A stretch of 64,000 nucleotides of DNA from Amia ocellicauda. Taxonomy: Eukaryota; Chordata; Actinopteri; Amiiformes; Amiidae. Under the pieces are notes generated by a model. It saw only the letters and a program-made list of their open reading frames with translations, did not search any database and was not told where the DNA came from. Positions within the stretch are counted from its first letter, which is position 1. The number at the start of each line of letters is the position of its first letter. The stretch lies in contig NC_089863.1 in NCBI RefSeq assembly GCF_036373705.1, forward strand, positions 35,601,227 to 35,665,226, read 5' to 3'. The position numbers and the translations under genes were made by a program. Below are positions 33,001 to 44,973 of the stretch, piece after piece.

Positions 33001-35879
33001 CCGGGTACGTGTACAATTCTTCAATTATATCTCCTCCAGACAGATAGAGAGTATAAAGAGCTACGATGAAGTTACCCAGGGGACGTAAAAAGCTTGCAGC
33101 ACCTGGTATTTCCAGGAGGTCACACATCCAAGTACTGACCAGGCCCTGCCCCGTTTAGCTTCCGAAATCTGATATGATCGGGCGCGTTCAGGACGGTGTG
33201 ACTACAAGCCAAGAGGCCTGGCTGCATGATGTCTCTTAAAGGCTGGCGGATATTGACGGAACTTCCAGCAAAAAAATAAAATAAAAAGAAAAATGGAGGG
33301 AAAAATATCATTGCAGCAAAGGGTGTTGAAAGTAGCCTAGTAAGTGTACAATTCTTCAATTATATCTCCTGGAGACAGAAAGAGAGTATTAAGAGCTACG
33401 ATGAAGTTACCCAAGAGACGTAAAAGGCTTGCAGCACCTGGTATTTCTAGGAGGTCTCCCATCCAAGTACTGACCAGGCCCTGTCCCGTTTAGCTTCCGA
33501 GATCTGACGAGATCGGGCGCATTCAGGACGGTGTGGCCGCAAGCCGAGAGGCCTGGCTGCATGATGTCTCTTAAAGGTTGGCGGGTATTGACGGAACTTC
33601 CAGCAAAAAAAAAAAAAAAAAAAAAAATGGATGGAAAAATATCAGTGCAGCAAAGGGTGTTGACAGTAGCTGGGTACGTGTACAATACTTCAATTATATC
33701 TCCTCCAGACAGATAGAGAGTATTAAGAGCTACGATAAAGTTACCCAGGAGACGTAAAAGCTTGCAGCACGAGGTATTTCCAGGAGGTCTCACATTCATG
33801 TACTGACCAGGTCCTGCCCCGTTTAGCTTCCGAGATCTGACGAGATCGGGCGCGTTCAGGATGGTGTGGCCGCAAGCCGAGATGCCTGGCTGCATGATGT
33901 CTCTTAAAGGCTGGCGGGTATTGACGGAACTGCCAGCAAAAAAAAAAAGAAAAATAGAGGGAAATATACCAGTGCAGCAAAGGGTGTTGAAAGTAGCCGG
34001 GTACGTGTACACTTCTTCAATTATATCTCCTGGAGACAGAAAGATAGTATTAAGAGCTACGATGAAGTTACCCTGGAGACGTAAAAAGCTTGCAGCACCT
34101 GGTATTTCTAGGAGGTCTCCCATCCAAGTACTGACCAGGCCCTGCCCCGTTTAGCTTCCGAGATCTGACGCGATCGGGCGCGTTCAGGATGGTGTGGCCG
34201 CAAGCCGAGATGCGTGGCTGCATGATGTCTCTTAAAGGCTGGCGGGTATTGACGGAACTGCCAGCAAAAAAAAAAAGAAAAATAGAGGGAAATATACCAG
34301 TGCAGCAAAGGGTGTTGAAAGTAGCCGGGTACGTGTACAATTCTTCAATTATATCTCCTGGAAACAGAAAGAGAGTATTAAGAGCTACGATGAAGTTACC
34401 CAGGAGACGTAAAAAGCTTGCAGCACCTGGTATTTCTAGGAGGTCTCCCATCCAAGTACTGACCAGGCCCTGCCCCGTTTAGCTTCCGAGATCTGACGAG
34501 ATTGGGCGCATTCAGGACGGTGTGGCCGCAAGCCGAAAGGCCTGGCTGCATGATGTCTCTTAAAGGTTGGCGGGTATTGACGGAACTTCCAGCAAAAAAA
34601 AAAACGAAAAAAAGAAAAAAGAAAAATGGATGGAAAAATATCAGTGCAGCAAAGGGTGTTGACAGTAGCTGGATACGTGTACAATACTTCAATTATATCT
34701 CCTCCAGACAGAGAGAGAGTATTAAGAGCTACGATAAAGTTACCCAGGAGTCGTAAAAGCTTGCAGCACTAGGTATTTCCAGGAGGTCTCACTTTCATGT
34801 ACTGACCAGGTCCTGCCCCGTTTAGCTTCCGAGATCTGACGAGATCGGGCGCGTTCAGGATGGTGTGGCCGCAAGCCGAGATGCCTGGCTGCATGATGTC
34901 TCTTAAAGGCTGGCGGGTATTGACGGAACTGCCAGGAAAAAAAAAAAGAAAAATAGAGGGAAATATACCAGTGCAGCAAAGGGTGTTGAAAGTAGCCGGG
35001 TACGTGTACAATTCTTCAATTATATCTCCTGGAGACAGAAAGAGAGTATTAAGAGCTACGATAAAGTTACCCAGAAGACGTAAAAGCTTGCAGCACCAGG
35101 TATTTCCAGGAGGTCTCACATTCATGTACTGACCAGATCCTGCCCCGTTTAGCTTCCGAGATCTGACGAGATCGGGCGCGTTCAGGATGGTGTGGCCGCA
35201 AGCCGAGATGCATGGCTGCATGATGTCTCTTAAAGGCTGGCGGGTATTGACGGAATTTCCAGCAAAAAAAAAAAAAAAAAAAAAAATAGAAAAATGGAGG
35301 GAAAAATATCAGTGCAGGAAAGGGTGTTGAAAGTAGCCGGGTACGTGTACAATTCTTCAATTATATCTCCTGGAGACAGAAAGAGAGTATTAAGAGCTAC
35401 GATGAAGTTACCCAGGAGACGTAAAAAGCTTGCAGCACCTGGTATTTCTAGGAAGTCTCCCATCCAAGTACTGACCAGGCCCTGCCCCGTTTAGCTTCCG
35501 AGATCTGACGAGATCGGGCGCATTCAGGACGGTGTGGCCGCAAACCGAAAGGCCTGGCTGCATGATGACTCTCAAAGGTTGGCGGGTATTGACGGAACTT
35601 CCAGCAAAAAAAAAAAAAAAAAAGAAAAATGGATGGAAAAATATCAGTGCAGCAAATGGTGTTGACAGTAGCTGGGTACGTGTACAATACTTCAATTATA
35701 TCTCCTCCAGACAGATAGAGAGTATTAAGAGCTACGATAAAGTTACCCAGAAGACGTAAAAGCTTGCAACACCAGGTATTTCCAGGAGGTCTCACATTCA
35801 TGTACTGACCAGGTCCTGCCCCGTTTAGCTTCCGAGATCTGACGAGATCGGGCGCGTTCAGGATGGTGTGGCCGCAAGC
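30084..35879 (-). rRNA. 5S rRNA-like copies 48-65 (duplicate of block A)
   Basis: Low coordinates: 30084, 30412, 30756, 31086, 31414, 31760, 32090, 32423, 32752, 33090, 33425, 33758, 34086, 34414, 34757, 35084, 35426, 35760. The offset from block A is 12,332 bp at the start, drops to 12,003 and then to 11,669 (one unit lost each time), and ends at 11,676 after an A-tract length change. Differences inside matched units are rare, so the duplication is recent. Confidence 0.92.
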
Positions 35880-36610
35880 CGAGATGCATGGCTGCATGAT
35901 GTCTCTTAAAGGCTGGCGGGTATTGACGGAATTTCCAGCAAAAAGAAAAAAAAAAAAAAATAGAAAAATGGAGGGAAAAATATCAGTGCAGGAAAGGGTG
36001 TTGAAAGTAGCCGGGTACGTGTACAATTCTTCAATTATATCTCCTGGAGACAGAAAGAGAGTATTAAGAGCTACGATGAAGTTACCCAGGAGACGTAAAA
36101 AGCTTGCAGCACCTGGTATTTCTAGGAGGTCTCCCATCCAAGTACTGACCAGGTCCTGCCCCCTTTAGCTTCCGAGATCTGACGAGATCGGGCGCATTCA
36201 GGACGGTGTGGCCGCAAGCCGAGAGGCCTGGCTCCATGATGTCTCTTAAAGGTTGGCGGGTATTGACGGAACTTCCAGCAAAAAAAAAAAAAAAAAAGAA
36301 AAGTGGATGGAAAAATATCAGTGCAGCAAATGGTGTTGACAGTAGCTGGGTACGTGTACAATACTTCAATTATATCTCCTCCAGACAGATAGAGAGTATT
36401 AAGAGCTACGATGAAGTTACCCAGGAGACGTAAAAAGCTTGCAGCACCTGGTATTTCCAGGAGGTCTCACATTCAAGTACTGACCAGGTCCTGCCCCGTT
36501 TAGCTTCCGAGATCTTACGAATTCGGGCGCGTTCAGGACGGTGTGGCCGCAAGCCGAGAGGCCTGGCTGCATGATGTCTCTTAAAGGTTGGCGGGTATTG
36601 ACGGAACTTC

Positions 36611-36645
<35 letters not shown>

Positions 36646-39600
36646 AAAATGGATGGAAAAATATCAGTGCAGCAAAGGGTGTTGACAGTAGCTGGATACG
36701 TGTACAATACTTCAATTATATCTCCTCCAGACAGATAGAGAGTATTAAGAGCTACGATAAAGTTAACCAGGAGACGTAAAAGCTAGCAGCACCAGGTATT
36801 TCCAGGAGGTCTCACATTCAAGTACTGACCAGGTCCTGCCCCGTTTAGCTTCCGAGATCTGACGAGATCGGGCGCATTCAGGATGGTGTGGCCGCAAGCC
36901 AAGATGCCTGGCTGCATGATGTCTCTTAAAGGCTGGCGGGTATTGACGGAACTGCCAGCAAAAAAAAAAAAGAAAAATAGAGGGAAATATACCAGTGCAG
37001 CAAAGGGTGTTGAAAGTAGCCGGGTACGTGTACAATTCTTCAATTATATCTCCTGGAGACAGAAAGAGAGTATTAAGAGCTACGATGAAGTTACCCAGGA
37101 GACGTAAAAAGCTTGCAGCACCTGGTATTTCTAGGAGGTCTCCCATCCAAGTACTGACCAGGCCCTGCCCCGTTTAAATTCCAAGATCTGATGAGATCGG
37201 GGGCGTTCAGGACGGTGTGGCTGCAAGCCAAGAGGCCTGGCTGCATGATGTCTCTTAATGGTTGGCGGGTTTTGACGGAACATACAGCAAATAAAAAAAA
37301 AGAGAAATGGTGGTAAAAATATCAGTGCAGCAAAGGGTGTTGAAAGTAGCCAGGTACGTGTACAATTCTTCAATTATATCTCCTCCAGACAGAAATAGAG
37401 TATTAAGAGCTACGATGAAGTTCCCCAGGAGACGTAAAAAGCTGGCAGCACCTGGTATTTCCAGGAGGTCTCACATTTAAGTACTGACCAGGTCCTGCCC
37501 CGTTTAGCTTCCGAGATCTGACAAGATCGAGCGCGTTCAGGACGGTGTGGCCGCAAGCCGAGATGTCTGGCTGCATAATGTCTCTTAAAGGCTGGCGGGT
37601 ATTGACGGAATTTCCAGCAAAAAAAAAAAAAAAAAAGAGAAAAATGGAGGGAAAAATATCAGTGCAGCAAAGGGTGTTGACAGTAGCTGGGTACGTGTAC
37701 AATTCTTCAATTATATCTCCTCCAGACAGAAAGAGAGAATTAAGAGCTACGATAAAGTTACCCAGGAGACGTAAAAGCTTGCAGCACCAGGTATTTCCAG
37801 GAGGTCTCCCATCCAAGTACTGACCAGGTCCTGCCCCGTTTAGCTTCCGAGATCTTACGAATTCGGGCGCGTTCAGGACGGTGTGGCCGCAAGCCGAGAG
37901 GCCTGGCTGCATGATGTCTCGTAAAGGTTGGCGGGTATTGACGGAACTTCCAGCAAAAAAAAAAAAAAAAAGAAAAATGGATGGAAAAATATCAGTGCAG
38001 CAAAGGGTGTTGACAGTAGCTGGATACGTGTACAATACTTCAATTATATCTCCTACAGACAGATAGAGAGTATTAAGAGCTACGATAAAGTTACCCAGGA
38101 GACGTAAAAGCTAGCAGCACCAGGTATTTCCAGGAGGTCTCACATTCATGTACTGACCAGGTCCTGCCCCGTTTAGCTTCCGAGATCTGACGAGATCGGG
38201 CGCGTTCAGGATGGTGTGGCCGCAAGCCGAGATGCCTGGCTGCATGATGTCTCTTAAAGGCTGGCGGGTATTGACGGAACTGCCAGCAAAAAAAAAACAG
38301 AAAAATAGAGGGAAATATACCAGTGCAGCAAAGGGTGTTGAAAGTAGCCGGGTACGTGTACAATTCTTCAATTATATCTCCTGGAGACAGAAAGAGAGTA
38401 TTAAGAGCTACGATGAAGTTACCCAGGAGACGTAAAAAGCTTGCTGCACCTGGTATTTCTAGGAGATCTCCCATCCAAGTACTGACCAGGCCCTGCCCCG
38501 TTTAGCTTCCGAGATCTGACGAGATCGGGCGCATTCAGGACGGTGTGGCCACAAGCCGAAAGGCCTGGCTGCATGATGTCTCTTAAAGGTTGGCGGGTAT
38601 TGACGGAACTTCCAGCAAAAAAAAAAAAGAAAAAACGAAAAAAGAAAAATGGATGGAAAAATATCAGTGCAGCAAAGGGTGTTGACAGTAGCTGGGTACG
38701 TGTACAATACTTCAATTATATCTCCTCCAGACAGAGAGAGAGTATTAAGAGCTATGATGAAGTTACCCAGGAGACGTGAAAAGCTTGCAGCACCTGGTAT
38801 TTCTAGGAGGTCTCCCATCCAAGTACTGACCAGGTCCTGCCCCGTTTAGCTTCCGAGATCTGACGAGATCGGGCGCATTCAGGACGGTGTGGCCACAAGC
38901 CGAAAGGCCTGGCTGCATGATGTCTCTTAAAGGTTGGCGGGTATTGACGGAACTTCCAGCAAAAAAAAAAAGAAAAAAGAAAAATGGAGGGAAAAATATC
39001 AGTGTAGCAAAGGGTTTTGAAAGTAGCCGGGTACGTGTACAATTCTTCAATAATATCTCCTACATACTGAAAGAGAGTATTAAGAGCTATGATGAAGTTA
39101 CCCAGGAGACGTAAAAAGCTTGCAGCACCTGGTATTTCCAGGAGGTCACCCATCCAAGTACTGACCAGGCCCTGCCCCGTTAGCTTCCGAGATCTGACGA
39201 GATCGGGCGCGTTCAGGACGGTGTGGCCGCAAGCCGAGATGTCTGGCTGCATGATGTCTCTTAAAGGTTGGCGGGTATTGACGGAACTTCCAGCAAAAAA
39301 AAAAAAAAAAGAAAAATGGAGGGAAAAATATCAGTGCAGCAATGGGTGTTGAAAGTAGCCGAGAACGTGTACAATACTTCAATTATATCTCCTCCAGACA
39401 GATAGAGAGTATTAAGAGCTACGATAAAGTTACCCAGGAGACGTAAAAGCTTGCAGCACCAGGTATTTCCAGGAGGTCTCACATTCAAGTACTGACCAGG
39501 TCCTGCCCCGTTTAGCTTCCGAGATCTGACGAGATCGGGCGCGTTCAGGACGGTGTGGCCGCAAGCCGAGATGTCTGGCTGCATGATGTCTCTTAAAGGC

Positions 39601-42600
39601 TGGCGGGTATTGACGGAACTGCCAGCAAAAAAAAAAAGAAAAATAGAGGGAAATATACCAGTGCAGCAAAGGGTGTTGAAAGTAGCCGGGTACGTGTACA
39701 ATTCTTCAATTATATCTCCTGGAGACAGAAAGAGAGTATTAAGAGCTACGATGAAGTTACCCAGGAGACGTAAAAAGCTTGCAGCACCTGGTATTTCTAG
39801 GATGTCTCCCATCCAAGTACTGACCAGGCCCTGCCCCGTTTAGCTTCCGAGATCTGACGAGATCGGGCGCATTCAGGACGGTGTGGCCGCAAGCCGAGAG
39901 GCCTGGCTGCATGATGTCTCTTAAAGGTTGGCGGGTATTGACGGAACTTCCAGCAAAAAAAAAAAAAAAAAAGAAAAATGAATGGAAAAATATCAGTGCA
40001 GCAAATGGTGTTGACAGTAGCTGGGTGCGTGTACAATACTTCAATTATATCTCCTCCAGACAGATAGAGAGTATTAAGAGCTACGATAAAGTTACCCAGG
40101 AGACGTAAAAGCTTGCAGCACCAGGTATTTCCAGGAGGTCTCACATTCATGTACTGACCAGGTCCTGCCCCGTTTAGCTTCCGAGATCTGACGAGATCGG
40201 GCGCGTTCAGGATGGTGTGGCCGCAAGCCGAGATGCCTGGCTGCATGATGTCTCTTAAAGGCTGGCGGGTATTGACGGAATTTCCAGCAAAAAAAAAAAA
40301 AAAAAAAATAGAAAAATGGAGGGAAAAATATCAGTACAGGAAAGGGTGTTGAAAGTAGCCGGGTACGTGTACAATTCTTCAATTATATCTCCTGGAGACA
40401 GAAAGAGAGTATTAAGAGCTACGATGAAGTTACCCAGGAGACGTAAAAAGCTTGCAGCACCTGGTATTTCTAGGAGGTCTCCCATCCAAGTACTGACCAG
40501 GCCCTGCCCCTTTTAGCTTCCGCGATCTGACGAGATCGGGCGCATTCAGGACGGTGTGGCCACAAGCCGAAAGGCCTGGCTGCATGATGTCTCTTAAAGG
40601 TTGGCGGGTATTGACGGAACTTCCAGCAAAAAAAAAAAAAAAAAAATAGAAAAATGGAGGGAAAAATATCAGTGCAGGAAAGGGTGTTGAAAGTAGCCGG
40701 GTACGTGTACAATTCTTCAATTATATCTCCTGCAGACTGAAAGAGAGTATTAAGAGCTACGATAAAGTTACCCAGGAGACGTAAAAGCTTGCAGCACCTG
40801 GTATTTCCAGGAGGTCTCACATTCAAGTACTGACCAGGTCCTGCCCCGTTTAGCTTCCGAGATCTGACAATATCATGCGCGTTCAGGACGGTGTGGCCGA
40901 AAGCCGAGAGGCCCGGCTGCATGATGTCTCTTCAAGGCTGGCGGGTATTGACGGAACTTCCAGTAAAAAAAAAAAAAAAAAAAAAGAAAAATGGAGGGAA
41001 AAATATCAGTGCAGCAAAGGCTGTTGAAAGTAGCCGGGTACGTGTACAATTCTTCAATTATATCTCCTGGAGACAGAAAGAGGGTATTAAGAGCTACGAT
41101 GAAGTTACCCAGGAGACGTAAAAAGTTTGCAGCACCTCGTATTTCCAGAAGGTAACCCATAAGAGTACTGACCAGGCCCTGCCCCGTTTAAATTCCGAGA
41201 TCTGACGAGATCGGGCGCGTTCAGGACGGTGTGTCCGCAAGCCGAGAGGCCTGGCTGCATGATGTCTCTTAAAGGCTGGCGGGTATTGATGGAACTTCCA
41301 GCAAAAAACAAAAGAAAAAAGAAAAATGGAGGGAAAAATATCAGTGCAGCAAAGCGTGTTGAAGGTAGCCGGGTACGTGTACAATTCTTCAATTATATCT
41401 CCTCCAGACAGATAGAGAGTATTAAGAGCTACGATAAAGTTACCCAGGAGACGTAAAAGCTTGCAGCACCAGGTATTACCAGGAGGTCTCACATTCAAGT
41501 ACTGACCAGGTCCTGCCCCGTTTAGCTTCCGAGATCTGACGAGATCGGGCGCGTTCAGGACGGTGTGGCTGCAAGCCGAGATGTCTGGCTGCATGATGTC
41601 TCTTAAAGGCTGGCGGGTATTGACGGAACTTCCAGCAAAAAATAAAAAATAAATAAATAGAAAAATGGAGGGAAAAATATCAGTGCAGGACAGGGTTTTG
41701 AAAGTAGCCGGGTACGTGTACAATTCTTCAATTATATATTCTCCAGACAGAAAGAGAGTATTAAGAGCTACGATGAAGTTTCCCAGGAGACGTAAAAAGT
41801 TGGCAGCACCTGGTATTTCCAGAAGATCTCCCATCCAAGTACTGACCAGGTCCTGCCCCGTTTAGTTTCCGAGATCTTCCGAGATCGGGCTCGTTCAGGA
41901 CTGTGTGTCCGCAAGCCGAGAGGCCTGGTTGCATGATGTCTCTTAAAGGCTGGCGGATATTGACGGAACTTCCAGAAAAAATAATAAAGAAAAAGAAAAA
42001 TGGAGGGAAAAATATCAGTGCAGCAATGGGTGTTGAAAGTAGCCGGGTACGTGTACAATACTTCAATTATATCTCCTCCAGACTGAATTAGAGTATTAAG
42101 AGCTACGCTGAAGTTACCCAGGAGATGTAAAAAGCTTGCAGCACCTGGTATTTCCAGGAGGTCACCCATCCAATTACTGACCAGGCCCTGCCCAGTTTTT
42201 CTTCCTAGATCTGACTAGATCTTGCGTCTTCAGGACGGTGTGGCCTCAAGCCAAGAGGCCTGGCTGCATGATGTCTCTTAAAGGCTGGCGGGTATCAACG
42301 GAACTGCCAGCAAAAAAAAAAAAGAAAAATAGAGGGAAAAATACCAGTGCAGCAAAGGGTTTTGAAAGTAGCCGGGTACGTGTACAATTCTTCAATTATA
42401 TATTCTCCAGACAGAAAGAGAGTATTAAGAGCTACGATGAAGTTTCCCAGGAGACGTAAAAAGTTGGCAGCACCTGGTATTTCCAGAAGATCTCCCATCC
42501 AAGTACTGACCAGGTCCTGCCCCGTTTAGTTTCCGAGATCTTCCGAGATTGGGTTTGTTCAGGACTGTGTGTCCGCAAGCCGAGAGGCCAGGTTGCATGA

Positions 42601-43637
42601 TGTCTCTTAAAGGCTGGCGGATATTGACGGAACTTCCAGAAAAAATAATAAAGAAAAAGAAAAATGGAGGGAAAAATATCAGTGCAGCAATGGGTGTTGA
42701 AAGTAGCCGGGTACGTGTACAATACTTCAATTATATCTCCTCCAGACAGAAAGAGAGTATTAAGAGCTACGATGAAGTTACCCAGGAGACGTAAAAGCTT
42801 GCAGCACCAGGTATTTCCAGGAGGTCTCACATTCAAGTACTGACCAGGTCCTGCCCCGTTTAGCTTCCGAGATCTGACGAGATCGGGCGCGTTCAGGATG
42901 GTGTGGCCGCAAGCCGAGACGCCTGGCTGCATGATGTCTCTTAAAGGCTGGCGGGTATTGACGGAACTGCCAGCAAAAAAAAAAAAAAAAAAATAGAGGG
43001 AAAAATACCAGTGCAGCAAAGGCTGATGAAAGTAGCCGGGTACGTGTACAATTTCTCAATTATAACACCTCCAGACAGATAGAGAGTATTAAGAGCTACG
43101 ATGAAGTTTCCCAGGAGACGTAAAAGGCTTGCAGCACCTGGTATTTCTAGGAGGTCTCCCATCCAAGTACTGACCAGGCCCTGCCCCGTTTAGCTTCCGA
43201 GATCTGACGAGATCGGGCGCATTCAGGACGGTGTGGCCGCAAGCCGAGAGGCCTGGCTGCATGATGTCTCTTAAAGGCTGGCGGGTATTGACGGAATTTC
43301 CAGCAAAAAAAAAAAAAAAAAATAGAAAAATGGAGGGAAAAATATCAGTGCAGGAAAGGGTGTTGAAAGTAGCCGGGTACGTGTACAATTCTTCAATTAT
43401 ATCTCCTGGAGACAGAAAGAGAGTATTAAGAGCTACGATGAAGTTACCCAGGAGACGTAAAAAGCTTGCAGCACCTGGTATTTCTAGGAGGTCTCCCATC
43501 CAAGTACTGACCAGGCCCTGCCCCGTTTAAATTCCGAGATCTGACGAGATCGGGCGCGTTCAGGACGGTGTGGCCGCAAGCCGAGAGGCCTGGCTGCATG
43601 ATGTCTCTTAAAGGTTGGCGGGTATTGACGGAACTTC

Positions 43638-43668
<31 letters not shown>

Positions 43669-44819
43669 GAAAAATGGATGGAAAAATATCAGTGCAGCAA
43701 AGGATGTTGACAGTAGCTGGGTACGTGTACAATACTTCAATTATATCTCCTCCAGACAGATAGAGAGTATTAAGAGCTACGATAAAGTTACCCAGGAGAC
43801 GTAAAAGCTTGCAGCACCAGGTATTTCCAGGAGGTCTCACATTCATGTACTGACCAGGTCCTGCCCCGTTCAGCTTCCGAGATCTGACGAGATCGGGCGC
43901 GTTCAGGATGGTGTGGCCGCAAGCCGAGATGCCTGGCTGCATGATGTCTCTTATAGGCTGGCGGGTATTGACGGAACTTCCAGCAAAAAAAAAAAAAAAA
44001 AAAAAATAGAAAAATGGAGGGAAAAATATCAGTTCAGCAAAGGGTGTTGACAGTAGCTGGGTACATGTACAATACTTCAATTATATCTCCTCCAGACAGA
44101 TAGAGAGTATTAAGAGCTACGATAAAGTTACCCAGGAGACGTAAAAGCTAGCAGCACCAGGTACTTCCAGGAGGTCTCACATTCATGTACTGACCAGGTC
44201 CTGCCCCGTTTAGCTTCCGAGATCTGACGAGATCGGGCGCGTTCAGGACGGTGTGGCCACAAGCCGAAAGGCCTGGCTGCATGATGTCTCTTAAAGGTTG
44301 GCGGGTATTGACGGAACTTCCAGCAAAAAAAAAAAAAAAAAAAATAGAAAAATGGATGGAAAAATATCAGTGCAGCAAAGGGTGTTGACAGTAGCTGGAT
44401 ACGTGTACAATACTTCAATTATATCTCCTCCAGACAGAGAGAGAGTATTAAGAGCTACGATGAAGTTACCCAGGAGACGTAAAAAGCTTGCAGCACCTGG
44501 TATTTCTAGGAGGTCTCCCATCCAAGTACTGACCAGACCCTGCCCCGTCCAACTTCCGAGATCTGACGAGATCAGTTGCATTCAGGACGGTGTGGCCACA
44601 AGCCGAAAGGCCTGGCTGCATGATGTCTCTTAAAGGTTGGCGGGTATTGACGGAACTTCCAGCAAAAAAAAAAAAAAAAAAAAAAGAAAAATAGAGGGAA
44701 ATATACCAGTGCAGCAAAGGCTGTTGAAAGTAGCCGGGTACGTGTACAATTCTTCAATTATATCTCCTGGAGACAGAAAGAGAGTATTAAGAGCTACGAT
44801 GAAGTTACCCAGGAGACGT

Positions 44820-44824
44820 AAAAA
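44820..44824 (-). terminator. T5 terminator of 5S copy 92 (one of a conserved series)
   Basis: Five T on the minus strand overlap the last two bases of the gene, as expected for RNA polymerase III termination. Across the array T4-T6 is the rule; copies 2, 19, 54 and 106 have fewer than four consecutive T. Confidence 0.75.
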
Positions 44825-44942
44825 GCTTGCAGCACCTGGTATTTCTAGGAGGTCTCCCATCCAAGTACTGACCAGGCCCTGCCCCGTTTAGCTTCCGAGA
44901 TCTGACGAGATCGGGTGCGTTCAGGATGGTGTGGCCGCAAGC
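44823..44942 (-). rRNA. 5S rRNA-like copy 92, close to array consensus
   Basis: This is a good representative: 120 nt, no gaps against vertebrate 5S, intact AGTACTTGGATGGGAGACC (box C core) and GGGCCTGG, and five T at the 3' end. It shares with the array consensus the changes from canonical 5S at about positions 5, 12, 16, 17, 40, 56, 58, 62, 63, 73, 93, 99, 106, 114 and 116. Helix I pairs 3-116 and 5-114 change on both sides. It is among the copies most likely to give a folded RNA. Confidence 0.88.
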
Positions 44943-44967
44943 CAAGATGCCTGGCTGCATGATGTCT

Positions 44968-44973
44968 CTTAAA
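44968..44973 (-). promoter_or_regulatory. TATA-like box at -31 to -26 of 5S copy 92 (one of a conserved series)
   Basis: The minus strand reads TTTAAG here. The same hexamer sits at the same distance in the great majority of the 111 units; some units have TTAAG in a slightly changed context. Fish 5S spacers are known to carry a TATA-like element near -30 that helps RNA polymerase III start. Confidence 0.6.
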
